Shown here in pieces: positions 36,739 through 48,984 of a stretch of 64,000 nucleotides of DNA. Within the stretch, counting starts at the first letter, position 1. Every line of letters starts with the position of its first letter. A program made the position numbers and the translations under genes. The notes under the pieces were generated by a model, which was given only the letters and a program-made list of their open reading frames with translations, had not been told where the DNA came from and ran no database searches. The DNA is from Pelobates cultripes (taxonomy: Eukaryota > Chordata > Amphibia > Anura > Pelobatidae), in NCBI GenBank assembly GCA_933207985.1, contig OW240915.1, positions 267,381,667 through 267,445,666 on the forward strand, given 5' to 3'.

Positions 36739-37266
36739 AGAAAGGTTAACAAATTTAAACCTATTTAGTTTAGAAAAATGTCACCTGAGAGGGGATATGA
36801 TAACATTATACAAATATATTCAGGGCCAATACAAACCATTGTGTGGAAATCTATTCACAAACCGGACTCTACATAGGACACGAAGTCATGCATTTAGACT
36901 GGAAGAAAGAAGATTTCATCTAAGGCAAAATAAAGTTTTTTTTACTGTAAGAACAATAAGGATGTGGATTTCTCTGCCTGAAAAAAGTGGTTTTATCAGA
37001 GTTTATACAGATGTTCAAACAGCTACTAGATGCGTACTTGCAAAAACAGAATATTCAAGGATATAATCTTTCAATGTAGGGTAATACCTGCTTGATCCAA
37101 GGATAAATCTGACTGCCATTCTGGGGTCAAGAAGGAATTTTTTTACTAGCTTGTTGAAAAATTGGAAGTGCTTCAAACTGGGTTTTTTGCCTTCTTTTGG
37201 ATCAACAGCAAAAAACAAATGTGAACTTGATGGATGCAAGTCTCTTTTCAGCTATGTAACTATGCA

Positions 37267-38586
37267 ACAAAACAAAACATAAAAAATACTTATAATATAA
37301 AATAATTATAAAAAAAAAAGAAAGAAAAGAAAATCCAGTGCAAAAATGATGGTATCTTTCTAGGACAATGAGGCTTACTGCATTTTTTTAAACTGGAATA
37401 TCTGGGAATTTTTACAATGTTTCAATAATTTTGCATAATATAGATACATTTGACTAACACTAGTTTTACAGTTCTACAGTTTTTACTCAACTGATTGATG
37501 CTTATTGTATTGGCCTTGAAGAATGCAAGGAGTCAACCCTATAGGCGCTAGATACACTTCATGATAAATATTGCAAAAAAGTGAATTACAATTAAGATTT
37601 TATATATAAATATTAAACCTTTCATTTCTGTGTAAATATTTCTGAGATACACTAGAAAATGATGGTATAGTGACTCCTAGTGGCATAATAGTGAAATGCC
37701 CACAAATCAGCATGCTTTGACAGAAAAGAACAAATCAAATCAGAACAGGATCCTTGCATTGCAATTCATTTTTCACACTACAGTGTCAACAAATTTGTTT
37801 CACACACATACTGATTTGTAACTGTCACCTCTTCCTTGCAGTGCTCACTGAAGTGCCTATCTGTGAAGTAAGTGAAAACAGGAATTTACGTTATAGCTTA
37901 TAAAATATTTTGGTTATGTTATGTTATTTGGATAATTTAGGTTATATTTTTTATGTAGAATTGTAATCAATGCACTCCAGTGAGTAGTGTATGTAGTTCC
38001 AAAATACTTTAATAATACCACTTGTAAATTATAGAAAATGTGCATAAACCTCTCACCCTGTAATATGTCATATGCTTTACACTGCATATAAATCATGTAC
38101 AAGGTACATACACTGAGATAACATGAGGATATTCAAACTCACAGCATGTGGATATGGCAATATCAATAGAGCATATGGGCCACATATACTATATATGTTG
38201 ACATGTCTAGAAATCAGCTGGATACATGACTGCCATCAGGGCATTAAGTCCATACTCTAGTCATGGATCTAGTGAAATGCCAAGAACTGCTTGGGACACT
38301 TCAAAATGACTATAAAGTCACCCTTTGTAGTGGTTTGGGTGCAGAGATACTGTCATATTAACCCTGAAATGTAAAACATGGCAGTTTTTTTAGAAGATGT
38401 AAAGTCTACCTCTATTGGCTGTCAGTATGCACTTGCACTGCACTGACCTAGGAAAGCACGGTCAGGTGGAAGCCCCCACAGAAAAACATTTATTCAATGG
38501 TTTCCCTTGTGGAAGCTTGAATGTGTGCGGTACTCGCTGTACATGAGAATTGTAGATAATGCTAGCTTTAGTGTACATATAATCTT
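37267..38586. other. AT-rich non-coding stretch
   Basis: No gene, RNA or complete element recognised. Confidence 0.4.
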
Positions 38587-38760
38587 AATTTTAATAACGA
38601 CAGGAGGCAACTATTTGCTTAAGTCTCTCTTTACTAGAACTCCACAGCAGCACATTAACACAGAGAAAAACAACCAATCAGAAAAAAGTTAGGTACAATA
38701 AAACTCCCCTCCCCACATATTACTTCCTCTTTCAAGCTGCAACAAAACAGGAACAAAAAA
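38587..38760. repeat. DIRS no. 2 terminal repeat, left
   Basis: Complementary in order to the right repeat at about 45,890-46,079, with small indels near the outer end. Confidence 0.88.
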
Positions 38761-39178
38761 CAGAAAAAACAATGTAGTGAAAGCAAAGTCCTAGGACATA
38801 AAGAATACAACGATGACATCTATCCGAGAAGAAATGGCAAACATGGCACCACGGATGAACTAAACTGAAATGAGAGAAATAGAATCAAAAGGGTTGGTTA
38901 GATAATGAAATGTACTCCGAAAATAATATGCAGGCAGCCTTTGCAACACCCAGTATTAATGTAATATACAGAGATCCCCAACCCTTCTATGTAAGAAGCG
39001 GTAACATGAACAAGCGACAGGTAGCAGAAGCAACAAGCAGAGTTGCAATCATATCTGATAACCCCAAACTTCTGCCAACTAACCAAACAAGGGAGGGATG
39101 AAAATTGGGAGGGAAATAATCGCCTGCTGTCATTACTAAAATTAAGATTATAGGTACACTAAAGCTAGCATAATCTAC

Positions 39179-39212
39179 AATTTTATAACCTGACAGGAGG
39201 CTTCATATTTGC
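39179..39212. repeat. DIRS no. 2 internal complementary region
   Basis: Contains AATTTTATAACCTGACAGG, GGCTTCATATTTGC, the complement of the outer end of the right terminal repeat (46,046-46,079). In DIRS elements such a region templates completion of circular cDNA ends. Confidence 0.85.
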
Positions 39213-39229
39213 TGTTTTAACACTCAACC

Positions 39230-39960
39230 AACAAAGCCAACAATGCTTGATTCGCTGGTAAATAATCCGGGAGATAAATAGATCAATCCCGAATGGACCC
39301 TTCAACTGCGAGATGTGATGGTAGATCAATCTATGAAGATGCCAGTCCTTGGTGTTCCTCAAATTACTGAAAAAAACTCCAATCTGCTGTTAGATCCGCT
39401 GTACTTGGGAAGTTGTGACCTGGTTCCGTCAAGACTGTCGATGTACTGTAAAGTTGACAAGTTGTCTATTCTCAGCCAGACGCAATAGTTCGAAGGGCAT
39501 TGGTGGTCTTGGACCTGCAAAAGAAACTGCCACCAGCTCTCGACCCTTAATGTGGAAGGCGGCTCCTCCGATCCTCCCAGGGTCACCAGTGGATGTGGTC
39601 GCGCAAGCAGTTCCCTAACCCCAAGCTTCGCATCTGAGTCCACAACAAAGTCTGTAACAGAACCGAATGGAGTCTTTCCGCTCCCTCGAGACCTGTGAAG
39701 CAAGTGGTCTCATCTGAGAATAGATCTACCACGTGGGCTAGTGTGCGAAGGGGAACCTGGTCACACCCTAGATGTCTCCAGTACTCAAAGCGGATTATGG
39801 AACCCGTGACTGTGGTAGATGAAGTACTCCTAAGGGCGTGCCTATCCAGAACCCCAAGAACGGCACCTGTTGGGCGAGATGAGGATCGACTTCATTGGGA
39901 GACTTTGAAGCCTCGAGATACGAACAGGGGGAACGTAAATAGAGGTTAAGATTTCCGTCC
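39230..39960 (-). pseudogene. DIRS no. 2 RNase H region remnant
   Basis: Minus-strand translation shows DSDAKLG, LRIDNLSTLQYIDSLDGTRS and further on HSGLIYLSPGLFTSESS (family form VDLFASR), in the order of DIRS RNase H. Stops interrupt the frame. Confidence 0.75.
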
Positions 39961-40013
39961 GAAGGCATCATCGCAGAAGAGCAATAAGAAGTCCAGATCC
40001 AACTGAGGGGACA

Positions 40014-42738
40014 CCTTATTAAATTAGGTTCAATTAAGAAAAAACATAAAGAAACTTCTTTAACAGAATTATATGTATCTCTTTATAAATTAACAAATTT
40101 CAATAAAAGTTATCCAAATATAGAGACAAGTGAGAAAATAGCAATAATAAAAAATAAAATTAATAAAATCTTATTTCTACAAAAAAGATGGAATATTTAA
40201 GAATAAAATGGTATTATAAAGGAAATAGAGCAAATAAAATACTCACAAACAAAGTTAAAGGTGAGAAATTGAATAAGTTAATAAATAAAATTATTACAGA
40301 GGATGGGACCCAATTAACACCTGAAAATATAGGTAAAGCATTTAATTCCTTCTATCAAAAATTTTATAATTTACCTAGTTATTCTTATAATCCAGAAATA
40401 TATTTTAAAAACAAAAATGTAAAAAAATTATCAAGAGAACAATTGAATTCTATCAATGAACCCTTCTCAGAAACTGAAATAATAAGTGCAATCAAGTCCT
40501 TAAAAAAAAAATAAAACTCCGGGGCCGGATGGTTATCCAAATATATTTTATCAGCAATTCCAGGACGTCTTAGTAATACACCTTAAAGATCTTTTTAATA
40601 ATATAGTCAGAGGAAAAGATATACCCAACGAATTATTATACGCCAACATAATTCCCATACAAAAGCCAGATAAACCTAAGGAATTTGTAACGAATTATCG
40701 TCCTATATCTCTATTAAATTCTGATATAAAAATGTATGCAAGTATTTTGGCAAATAGATTACAAGGAGTCCTCCCATCTATTATACATGGGGATCAGGTT
40801 GGTTTTATGAAGGATAGACAATCAAATAATAGTATAAGAACAATGATTGATATTTTGGACTACGCTCATGAATCGGGTATTCCATTGCTGGCCCTGTCAT
40901 TGGATGCCGAAAAGGCCTTTGACAGGGTCAGATGGGACTTCCTTATGGAGGGCCTAAAAGCATTTGGCTTTGAAAGCTGGATTCTGAGCGCTATTATGGC
41001 CTTGTATAGCTCCCCAATGGCTAGAACAATTGGGAGGGGTATAATTTCTGAGTGGTTTAATATAAGGAACGGGACAAGACAGAGGTGTCCCTTGTCCCCA
41101 TTGCTATACTTGCTATATATAGAACCCCTGATTTGCGACATTAGAAATAATGACAAAATTAAGGGAATTAAAATAGGCCAAGAGGAATATAAAACGCTAC
41201 TTTATGCAGACGATGTTTTAATCACTATAACAGACCCTATAACATCAATAGATGAACTGTTAAGGCTGATTCAGGAATTTGGCCAGTATTCCAATTTTAA
41301 ACTAAATGTAGACAAGACAAATATTCTCGTTAAAAATATAAATAAGGAAGAAAAATTACATATTAAAGCGAAATATACTTTTGAATGGGTAAATTTTTTT
41401 TTTGTTTATTTGGGTATAAGGATTTCTAGTAATCCCGCTAGGATTCTAGAACATAATGTTATGCCTTTAATGATGCAAATTAATAAACAATTGAAAGATA
41501 TGAGAACAGCAGAGATATCATGGACAGGTAGAATCAATGTTGTAAAGGCCTATTTGATCCCTAAATGGAGCTATGTATTCCGTATGCTACCAATGAAAAT
41601 GCCTAAACCATGGCTCTTGATGATCCAATCAGCCTTAGATAAATATATATGGATGTGGAAAAAACCTAGGGTTGGTAAAAAAATCTTGAACATAAAACCT
41701 AAACTAGGAGGGATGGGAGTTCCCAATATTACAGATATATATGAATCTTGCTCATTGGCACATATTATATCATCTATGAAAGAGAGCTCTAGGGGAGAAT
41801 CATGGGCAAAGATTGAAGCTATAAGAGCGGAAGTTCCGGATCTAATGGCTCTATTTTGGAATATACACAAAGGTGAGAAAGACGATATGGGTCTAATTCT
41901 AGATAATTTATTGGCTCAATGGAGAATCTGGAAAAAAAGACTTAAAATTATAGATAAAATTATTATTGACCTACCCATGCAGGTTTTGTCTATTAATATT
42001 GAGGATCTTAATCTTGAACCATGGTTAGACAAAGGCATTAATAGAATAAATCAGTTATTTCAACAACAACAGATTAGACCTTTTGAAGAGATCAAACAGG
42101 CCTTTTCTCTTTCCTACAGAGAAAGTTTTACGTACTTAAGGATTAAACACTTCTTAATGAGACACAGAATAGTGGAGATCTCTGAGGAATTACAAATGTT
42201 CATAAATTTATTAAATATCACATATAGTAAAAATTTAGTCTCTAAATGCTCCAATATCTGTAGTAAGTATAAGTCACTCCCTGAATTTCCAGCTCTAAAA
42301 GCTTGGGAAAAAGACATACAAATTAGCATTATGAGAAGTGAATGGCTTAAGGCCAATAATGCGGTAATGAAAGCTTCACATTGCTTAAATCTATCGGAAA
42401 GTCACTATAAGGTTATCAACAGATGGCATTATGTACCAGCTAAATTAGCAAAAATATATCCAGGTAACCAATATCACTGCTGGCGTTGTGCTTCCCTTAT
42501 AGCAGATTATGTGCATATATGGTGGTCATGTCCGATTATATCTCAATTATGGCAAAAGGTAGCGAAATTCTGTAGGGAAGAAATAGAAGTGGATCTTGAT
42601 TTTACTTGTAGTTCTATGATATTACATATTGGATGGCCCACAATTCCGAAGGATAAAAAAGAAATAATTATCCACATTCTTGTAGAAACTAAAGCCACTC
42701 TTGCAAGATTCTGGAAAACCTCAGATTCCCCGTCATGA
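40014..42738 (+). mobile_element. L1-clade LINE fragment inserted in DIRS no. 2
   Basis: It is an ORF2 segment only: no ORF1, no endonuclease, and no 3' UTR or poly(A) before DIRS sequence resumes at about 42,740, so it is truncated at both ends or was later deleted. DIRS reverse transcriptase sequence lies on its right and DIRS RNase H on its left. Confidence 0.85.
40020..42738 (+). pseudogene. L1 ORF2 reverse transcriptase and C-terminal CCHC region
   Basis: The longest open part (40,732-42,738, 668 codons) has DAEKAFDRVRWDFL (first catalytic Asp at residue 58), GTRQRCPLSPLLY (family GTRQGCPLSP, Gly changed to Arg), and LYADDVLI with YADD at 158-161. It also has WTGRINVVKAYLIPKW and a C-terminal Cys-His motif, C583-x2-C586-x8-H595-x4-C600. 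The upstream part (to about 40,514) is in another frame; the break falls at an A-run near 40,502-40,512. Because 668 codons stay open it is probably not very old, but the frameshift and missing endonuclease make it non-functional. Confidence 0.93.
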
Positions 42739-44000
42739 AACACAAAGGAGTCAAATTTGGGATGAAGGGTAGACAGGTGGACCTGGTGTGGTCGGAGCAT
42801 ACAGAATCCGGAGGTTTAGGGCAGTGTGTAGACTCGCCCGACTTCTTTCGAACCAGAAAGATGGAACTGTAGTGAAAACCCCCTGGTGTCCAGCGAGAAA
42901 CAGAATCAGTCCTTTGTTGAACAGGGTCTGGGTTTTGGTGTCTACCAGTGGGACTGTTGACTGTATAGGAAGAGAGTGGAGTATTCTGAATGGTTGGATG
43001 TACTACCCCGCTGTAATTCAGCCCTGCCAAAAAGACCCAAGGAGGGTCTGATGGAACGTTCGTCACACTGAAGACAGTATATTATTGAGTGAGGTATATA
43101 GGTCCCTGTGTTCGTGACTTTCTTAAGAATGTTTCTCTCAAGAGTAGGTCATGGGCCAAGGGACCCAGTTCTATGAACTCGAGGTATGAAATCTTGGTAT
43201 CTATACAAAGGAATACCACCTATCTTCGTTCAGTGCCCCGTGACATTTTAGCGTTGCCTAATATGCAGACAAATCAAGGGAACAGTTTTTGTGAAAAGGG
43301 CTTCATCCGCAGGAGGCAGGATCTGTGCCAGGGTTTCGAGAATGTTGGATAGCCTGACCTGAGCAATACCCAGACCGTGCAAAGTCTTTGTAGGTCCTTA
43401 TGTCTGGGGTCATTGTGACCTAATTGGGTAGTGATGGTCTGGGGTACACAGCCTGTAAGCTTTCAAGCTCTTTCCTGTCTTGTGATCTACGAGTCCTGTA
43501 AATAATAGGTCTAATGAGCTGGAGCCAGCTTTCGATGACCTGAGGTGTCGAATGGAATGCTGATCGAAAAGAGGTTTCCCCATCGAGTCCAAGCAGCTGT
43601 CATTGTCGGTACCTGAATAGGTGGGTGAGCGGAAGATAAATCCAGGACAGCTTCCGTGAGTGATTCGTGTATGGAGGGGGATTCCTCCACATCCAAATCT
43701 TGCCCCCTATCTTCGTTCTCAGAGGTTTAGAGGTCCTCCGGCCATTTTTCCCCAAATTGCTAATGACTGGCAACGCAGTGCTGACCCGGGACTATGGTCT
43801 TTTCTCGTGCCCAGCGAGTACCATGCACTTTCAGACCGGGGGTTGTGTGTCTTCCCTGCTCCAGTAGTGCTTGTGAGATAGTGCATGTCTGCTTTTTGGA
43901 GGCATTAGAATGTCCTGCTTCCTCCGATAGGAGAAAATTGCCTGTGGAGGTTGTCCATAATGGCGTTAATAATAATAGCATTGTGAGATTGCCTTCTCAA
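42690..44000 (-). pseudogene. DIRS no. 2 reverse transcriptase N-terminus and gag remnant
   Basis: The minus strand encodes GGFHYSSIFLVRKKSGES, the fingers region of DIRS reverse transcriptase (family FYSPIFLV-KKSG). Upstream frames at 43.4-44.0 kb are degenerate and assigned to gag by position only. Confidence 0.65.
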
Positions 44001-44084
44001 TACAATGCAGATTATAACATAGAATATACATCTGTAACAACTGGGGCTCCCCCAGTAAGAGTAAAACCTCCAGGAGTATATCCA

Positions 44085-44345
44085 GTAGGGAGGAAAAATG
44101 GCACCAACAAAGTGGGCCAATCATAGGAGCTGTACCTGTGACAGCCAGGTCAAACAGCCCATACCCTGTTCAATAAGGTACCAGGGAAAGTAAAAATATG
44201 GTGGGAGGTTCTCCCCCAGTAATACCTAAGGACGTATATCCCGAATGGAGGTACAGTGGCACAGACAAAGCAGGCCAATCATAGGAGCTGTAACAGTGAC
44301 AGCCAGCTCAAATAGTCAATAACCTGCCTGATAAGGTAGCACCAG
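44085..44345. repeat. Two imperfect tandem copies, about 140-bp unit
   Basis: GGCCAATCATAGGAGCTGTA recurs with GTGACAGCCAG and CAATAAGG/GATAAGG neighbours. A local duplication inside DIRS no. 2. Confidence 0.75.
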
Positions 44346-44512
44346 AGGCGGCTCTAGACTTTATGAGGTTTTATGCAAAACTCAAACATGAGGCCCCACT
44401 AACAAAAAAGTGAAAAAAAAAGAGTTGCAATTGATTACCTGTGTATGTGCCTGAGAGTGTTTCTGACAGAGTATCCTTGTGTGTGTGTGTGAATGTATGT
44501 CTCTGTGAGCAG

Positions 44513-45290
44513 GGGGTGTGATGAGAGGGAGAGGGGGGTGATGAGAGGGAGGATGATGAGAGGGAGGGAGAGGGGGTGATGAGAGGGGTTGATGAAAGGT
44601 GGGTGATGATGAGGGAGGGGGTTGATGAAGAGGGGGAGGTTGATGGTGAGGGAGGGGTTGATGGTGAGGGGTGGGTGATGCTGATGGAGGGGGTTGGGGT
44701 GATGGTAGGGGTTGATGGTGAGAGAGGGGGGCTGATGGTGAGGGAGGGGGTGATGCTGATGGAGGGGATGATGCTGAGGGAGGGTTGATGGTGAGGGTGG
44801 GGGTGATGCTGATGGAGGGTTGGGGTGATGGTGGGGGTGATGGTGAGGGAGGGGGTTGATGGTGAGGGTTGCTGGTGAGGGGGCTTGATGGTGAGGGAGG
44901 GGTTGATGGTGAGGGGGCTGATGGTGAGGAAGAGGGGTTGATGGTGAAGGAGGGGGTTGATGGTGAGGGAGGGAGTTGATAGTGAGGGGTTGATGGTGAT
45001 GGGGTGATGCTGAAGGAGGGGCTGATAGTGAGGAGGGGGGTTGATGGTGTGGTGTGGGTGATGCTGATGGAGGGCTTTGGTGATGGTGGGGGTGATGGTG
45101 ATGGAGGGGGGTTGATGGTGATGGAGGGGGGTTGATGGTGAGGGAGGAGGGGTTGATGTGAGGGAGGGGTGTTGATGATGAGGGAGGGGGGTAATGGTGA
45201 GGGAGGGGGGTTGATGGTCAGGGTGGGGGGTGATGCTGATGGAGGGGGTTGGGGTGATGGTGGGGGGGTGATGCTGAGGGAGGTGGGACT
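44513..45290. repeat. G-rich minisatellite of GGGTTGATGGTGAGGGAGG-type units
   Basis: About 780 bp of variable units built from TGATGGTGAGGGAGGGGG and TGATGCTGATGGAGGG words. Runs of three to seven G are dense on the plus strand, giving quadruplex potential. The minus-strand open frame (44,371-45,294) with Pro/Ser/Thr/His repeats is an artefact. The GGCGGCTCTAGACTTTATGAGG block just before it (44,348 onward) resembles the end of a hAT-type repeat. Confidence 0.92.
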
Positions 45291-45889
45291 GCATACCTTA
45301 ATTTCCCTGGTGGTCCAGTGGGCTCCCTGGTGGTCCGGTGGCCATTAATTCCAGTAATCTCGCGAGATGTCCAAGCATTGCCGTGGTAACCCGCGGCAAC
45401 GCTCTGATTGGCCAGTTTTTGCGAGACACATGGTCTGCAGCTCTGCTCACTGCGGAGCTGCAGACCAGTGTCTGCGGTGGCTGGCCGGGCAGCCAGGATG
45501 GGCCCCTCCTGTTGTCGGGTCCTTAGTCACTGGCCGAGGACCCGACACAGTCTGCACTAAGGTGGTTTAGGCGGCCGTGAAGCACTCCGCGGTCCTGGCG
45601 CTCGGGGAGGTCGGAGTGGGCAGCTAAGCAGAAGCCCCCGAGACTCCCGAGCGAAATCAATGCAAGGCAAAACACAGTAGATAAATAGGCCCTAATACCA
45701 AACAGTAAATAGAAAAATCTGAGGTAAACAGACAGCCAGACTAAGGCTAGAGAGGTCTGAGGGAAATATAGATAGGAAAACTAGGTAAAAATAACGGAAT
45801 AAACAGGGGAGAGGAAGGCAAAACAAAATCCCTAAAGTCAATCCACTAATAAAGTTAAGGTAAAATTCCACAGCCACCCACAAGAGCAG

Positions 45890-46079
45890 GAGGCAGTGGT
45901 ACTCTGACCTTTACTGATGTGGAGAAGCAAAGAAAGAAGAAGTGATGTGTGGGAGGGGAGTTTTATTGTACCTAACTTTTTTCTGATTGATTGTTTTTCT
46001 CTGTGTTAATGTGCTACCGTGGAGTTCTAGTAAAGAAAGACTTAAGCAAATATGAAGCCTCCTGTCAGGTTATAAAATT
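45890..46079. repeat. DIRS no. 2 terminal repeat, right
   Basis: Inverted partner of 38,587-38,760; as the element is on the minus strand, this is its 5' end. Contains GGAGTTTTATTGTACCTAAC and the AGGCCT-free TGAAGCCTCCTGTCAGG end. Confidence 0.88.
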
Positions 46080-46450
46080 CGGTCCTCAATGCTCCTCTAA
46101 AAGGAGAATTGGATACAGCCAAGGGATGGGGAGAATTATTACCCGAAACCTGACCACATTTTATAGCAGCAACAGCCTGGACTCCTGCCAGACTATAACA
46201 GCTTGGCTAATCCCTTACGAAGCATCACTGGGAAATGTGATTACACATTACACAGTCTGTTCATATGGTTTAGTGGTAACACACAATGCATGTCTATTGT
46301 TCCTGTGTACATTAATTTAATAACAAATGCATTGTACTTATTAATAAAGAAATTCATAAAACCTGTAAAATGTTAAATTACACACAAAGCATAGTAAGAC
46401 GAGCATTATCAATCACTGAACTACATCTTATTTCCTTCTGAATTTCTTAA

Positions 46451-46866
46451 AGGACCACTATAGTGGTTAATAGTGTTAATAGGTCCCCCCCCCACACCCT
46501 CAGGGTCCCACTCCTGCTGGGCTGGTTGGGGCTGAAGGGGTTAAACAGTTACCTTTCTCCAGCCCCGGGCTCCGTCAGCGCTGGGGAACTCTACTCCCTC
46601 TGCCGACATCAGCACCGAATGTGCATGCGCGACAAGAGCCACACGCACATTCAAACAGTCCATAGGAAAGCATTACTCAATGTCAGTGTCTGCTCACTGT
46701 GATTTTCACAGTGAGAAGTGCGGAAGAGCCTCTAGCGGCTGTCAGTGAGACAGCCACTAGAGGCTGGATTAACCCTAATGTAAACATAGCAGGGTTAACC
46801 CTACAGGGACCAGGCACCCAGATCACTTCATTGAGCTGAAGTGGTCTGGGTGCCTATAGTAGTCCT
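46451..46866. mobile_element. T2/Kolobok-type MITE, 416 bp, TTAA target duplication
   Basis: TTAA at 46,447-46,450 and 46,867-46,870. The ends AGGACCACTATAG and CTATAGTAGTCCT and the internal AGCGGCTGTCAGTGAGACAG block match the element at 22,087-22,580. Internal differences (shorter left part) show a different subfamily or deletion. Confidence 0.9.
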
Positions 46867-46870
46867 TTAA

Positions 46871-47553
46871 TAATGAATAGTTTGATATTATATTTAATTC
46901 ACCTCATTTTAGTGTTTTAGCATGTGACATTTTGTTTTTGTTCGTTTTCTAGCACCTTGATTTGCTTTGTTTGTTTGTGTGATTTCCCTAAAACATCAAA
47001 CATTGCCAATACATTTTGCTGATCATATTTATCTTGTATCCTTATCAGTTCTGTTTATTTTTCTTATCATGCACAATTCCTATTAGAGACTCTCACTGCA
47101 ACCAGACAGGACCCAGTAACTGATATTTACTATACTTCACATAGAAAACATTCATATTATATATTATTTTTTTAGGTCATTATTTTTTAGCTAAGAGTGC
47201 CATCTAGTGATGAACAATATTTATCATTCAAGTTGTTTTATTTAAAAAAAAAGGCAAATACTTAGCTTTGCATAGTTGTGGAGTGCGTTTCATGCTGAAA
47301 GTTTGAATTTTATTTTAAATTCTACTTGAATCTTGAAATGTCAGCAACAAACAACATTTTACTATTGAGTACCAGTTCAAGGACTTCAAAATTTCTGAGT
47401 GGCACAGCCTTTTTATAAGATATTTCTTTCAAATGTTTTTTTATTTTGAAAAATATTATGTTAATTAACAAAACGAAAATATTTCTATACACATTTAGAG
47501 CATGATTCAATCCGCATGATTTTGTACAATAATAGTTCACTATGATAGTGCAG
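46871..47553. other. AT-rich non-coding stretch
   Basis: No gene or complete element recognised. Confidence 0.4.
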
Positions 47554-47840
47554 ATTTTATTAATGACACGGAGGCTCCTATTATGCTATCTCTTTCTTTA
47601 TTTTCCCTCAGCAGCAAAGAGAAAAAATGTAAACTTGATGTAATATGAATAAAAGGCTCAAATATAACAAATCTGCCTAGGAACAGGGCAGCCAATCAGT
47701 ATACAGGAACAGTCTATAAAAGTTCGAAGGTCTAAACTAGCAGTCAACTTCCACTTTCTTTGCTGCCCACTCAGACCAGCTAAATATATTCCTTTTTACT
47801 TGCTTTATATATATATGTATTTATTGGTACTTGTTATATG
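47554..47840. repeat. DIRS no. 3 terminal repeat, left
   Basis: Matches the inverse of about 54,990-55,225: outer end, CTATCTCTTTC-type box, CTGCCTAGGAACAGGGCAG, CAGTCTATAAAAG and CTAGCAGTCAACT. The TATAAAAG may act as promoter for the gag side. Confidence 0.88.
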
Positions 47841-47869
47841 TATATTTTTTGTGGTTTGTGTATGATTGT

Positions 47870-47955
47870 TGGAAGAGCCTCTAGCAGCTGTCAATGAGAC
47901 AGCCACTAGAGGCTGGATTAACCCCAATGTAAACATAGCAGTTTAACCCTAGCTT
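47870..47955. mobile_element. T2-type MITE internal fragment
   Basis: GAGCCTCTAGCAGCTGTCAA, AGACAGCCACTAGAGGCTGG and AACATAGCAG blocks match the interior of the MITEs at 22.1 and 46.5 kb. Neither terminus is present. Confidence 0.8.
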
Positions 47956-48775
47956 TTCTTTCTGGCCGTGTCTCCCTGCCTGTGCTACATCCCCTAGGGA
48001 GCACAGGCATGGGATTCTGGCCTCTGATGTGTCTTCCCTTCCTACCCTCTCCACAGCCATATGCATGGATGGCCACGGCTATTCAACTGGCCCGATGTGT
48101 CAGGTCCCCCTGCCACGTGGGTGAATTTTGTCCCTGTGGCGTAGTTTATTTCACCAGGAGCGTTCACTGCACTCGCCGGCCATTGCGGAGGGGGGGGAAG
48201 GGGGTCTATCTATTTTTGGCGCACTTCATTGCAAAAGCACGCCAAGACGGATCATGACGACCTGCACACGTGTGGTCCGGCTCCCAGCGGCAATGGCTCC
48301 TGAACCTCTTTTCCCCTGGTTATTCCATTATTTTGTATGTCTTAGGTGTGCTAAGGGTTACTCAATCCTGTTTTTTTTTGCTTTTTGTCCTTACCTCCGC
48401 CATGGGGACTATGTTCTTCTCTATCTCCCAATCAGTTGCACAGACGCTGTTACATATCCAACTATCCCCTCCAACACTCACAGCTCACGCTGATCAGTCT
48501 GGCCCTGTAGCCCGCAAGGCATGGGCCAATACCACACACACGTCCCCTCTGCCCCTCACCAGGTAGTACCTGCTTTGAATGACTCGCCTCAGTCGGTCCA
48601 AGTTGGCGAGATACCACCATGCAAGAGAGCCACTGGCTGGGCAAAATTGGCCAGGTACTGGAAACAGGTGCGTGTCTGAGAAGACGGGTCAGATTCCGTC
48701 CAGAGTGGGGAGACTGGGTCTGATGACCCGGATTATCCCTCACATCAGGGGGAGGACTCTCTGACCCGGAGGTTA

Positions 48776-48972
48776 AACATAGAAACATAGAATGTGATGG
48801 CAGATAAGAACCATTTGGCCCATCTAGTCCACCCAATTTTTAAAAATACTTTCATAAGTCCCTGGCCTTATCTTATAGTTAGGATAGCCTTATGCATATC
48901 CCACGCATGCTTAAACTCCTTTACTGTGTTAACCTCTACCACTTCAGCTGGAAGCCTATTCCATGAAAGGTG
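48776..48972 (-). mobile_element. CR1 LINE 3' end inserted in DIRS no. 3 gag
   Basis: The minus strand reads the end of CR1 ORF2 (blocks PAEVVEVNTVKEF-like), then GGCCAAATGG and the ATTCTATG/TTTCTATG tail. Same subfamily as 33,541-33,899. Confidence 0.85.
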
Positions 48973-48984
48973 GGTTCTGGGGTA

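Larger units (their letters stand above)
34300..37266 (+). mobile_element. CR1-clade LINE copy with endonuclease and reverse transcriptase, decayed
   Basis: A single ORF2-like sequence can be followed through frame shifts from an APE-type endonuclease (34.33-35.0 kb) to reverse transcriptase (35.5-36.7 kb) and a C-terminal region (36.8-37.07 kb). It ends in a 3' UTR with GATCCAAGG, AAGGAATTTTTTT and GATGGATGCAAG blocks and CTATGTAACTATG. The 3' tail differs from the GATGGGCCGAATGG type at 32.6, 33.5 and 48.8 kb, so two CR1 subfamilies are present. The 5' boundary is approximate. Confidence 0.85.
38587..46079 (-). mobile_element. DIRS-like retroelement no. 2, minus strand, with ITRs and ICR
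   Basis: Inverted terminal repeats lie at 38,587-38,760 and about 45,890-46,079. They share GACAGGAGGC, TTTGCTTAAGTCT, TACTAGAACTCCAC and GTTAGGTACAATAAAACTCC. A third copy of the outer end, with ATTTTATAACCTGACAGGAG (39,180 onward), sits just inside the left repeat. That is the internal complementary region expected next to the 3' repeat, fixing the coding strand as minus. RNase H (39.3-39.9 kb) and reverse transcriptase/gag remnants (42.7-44.0 kb) follow in DIRS order. No recombinase was seen between RNase H and the ICR, so it is probably deleted. An L1 splits the reverse transcriptase region. Confidence 0.85.

Noticed and set aside
44371..45294. 307-codon Pro/Ser/His-rich frame on the minus strand
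   Set aside because: Repeat shadow of the G-rich minisatellite at 44,513-45,290.
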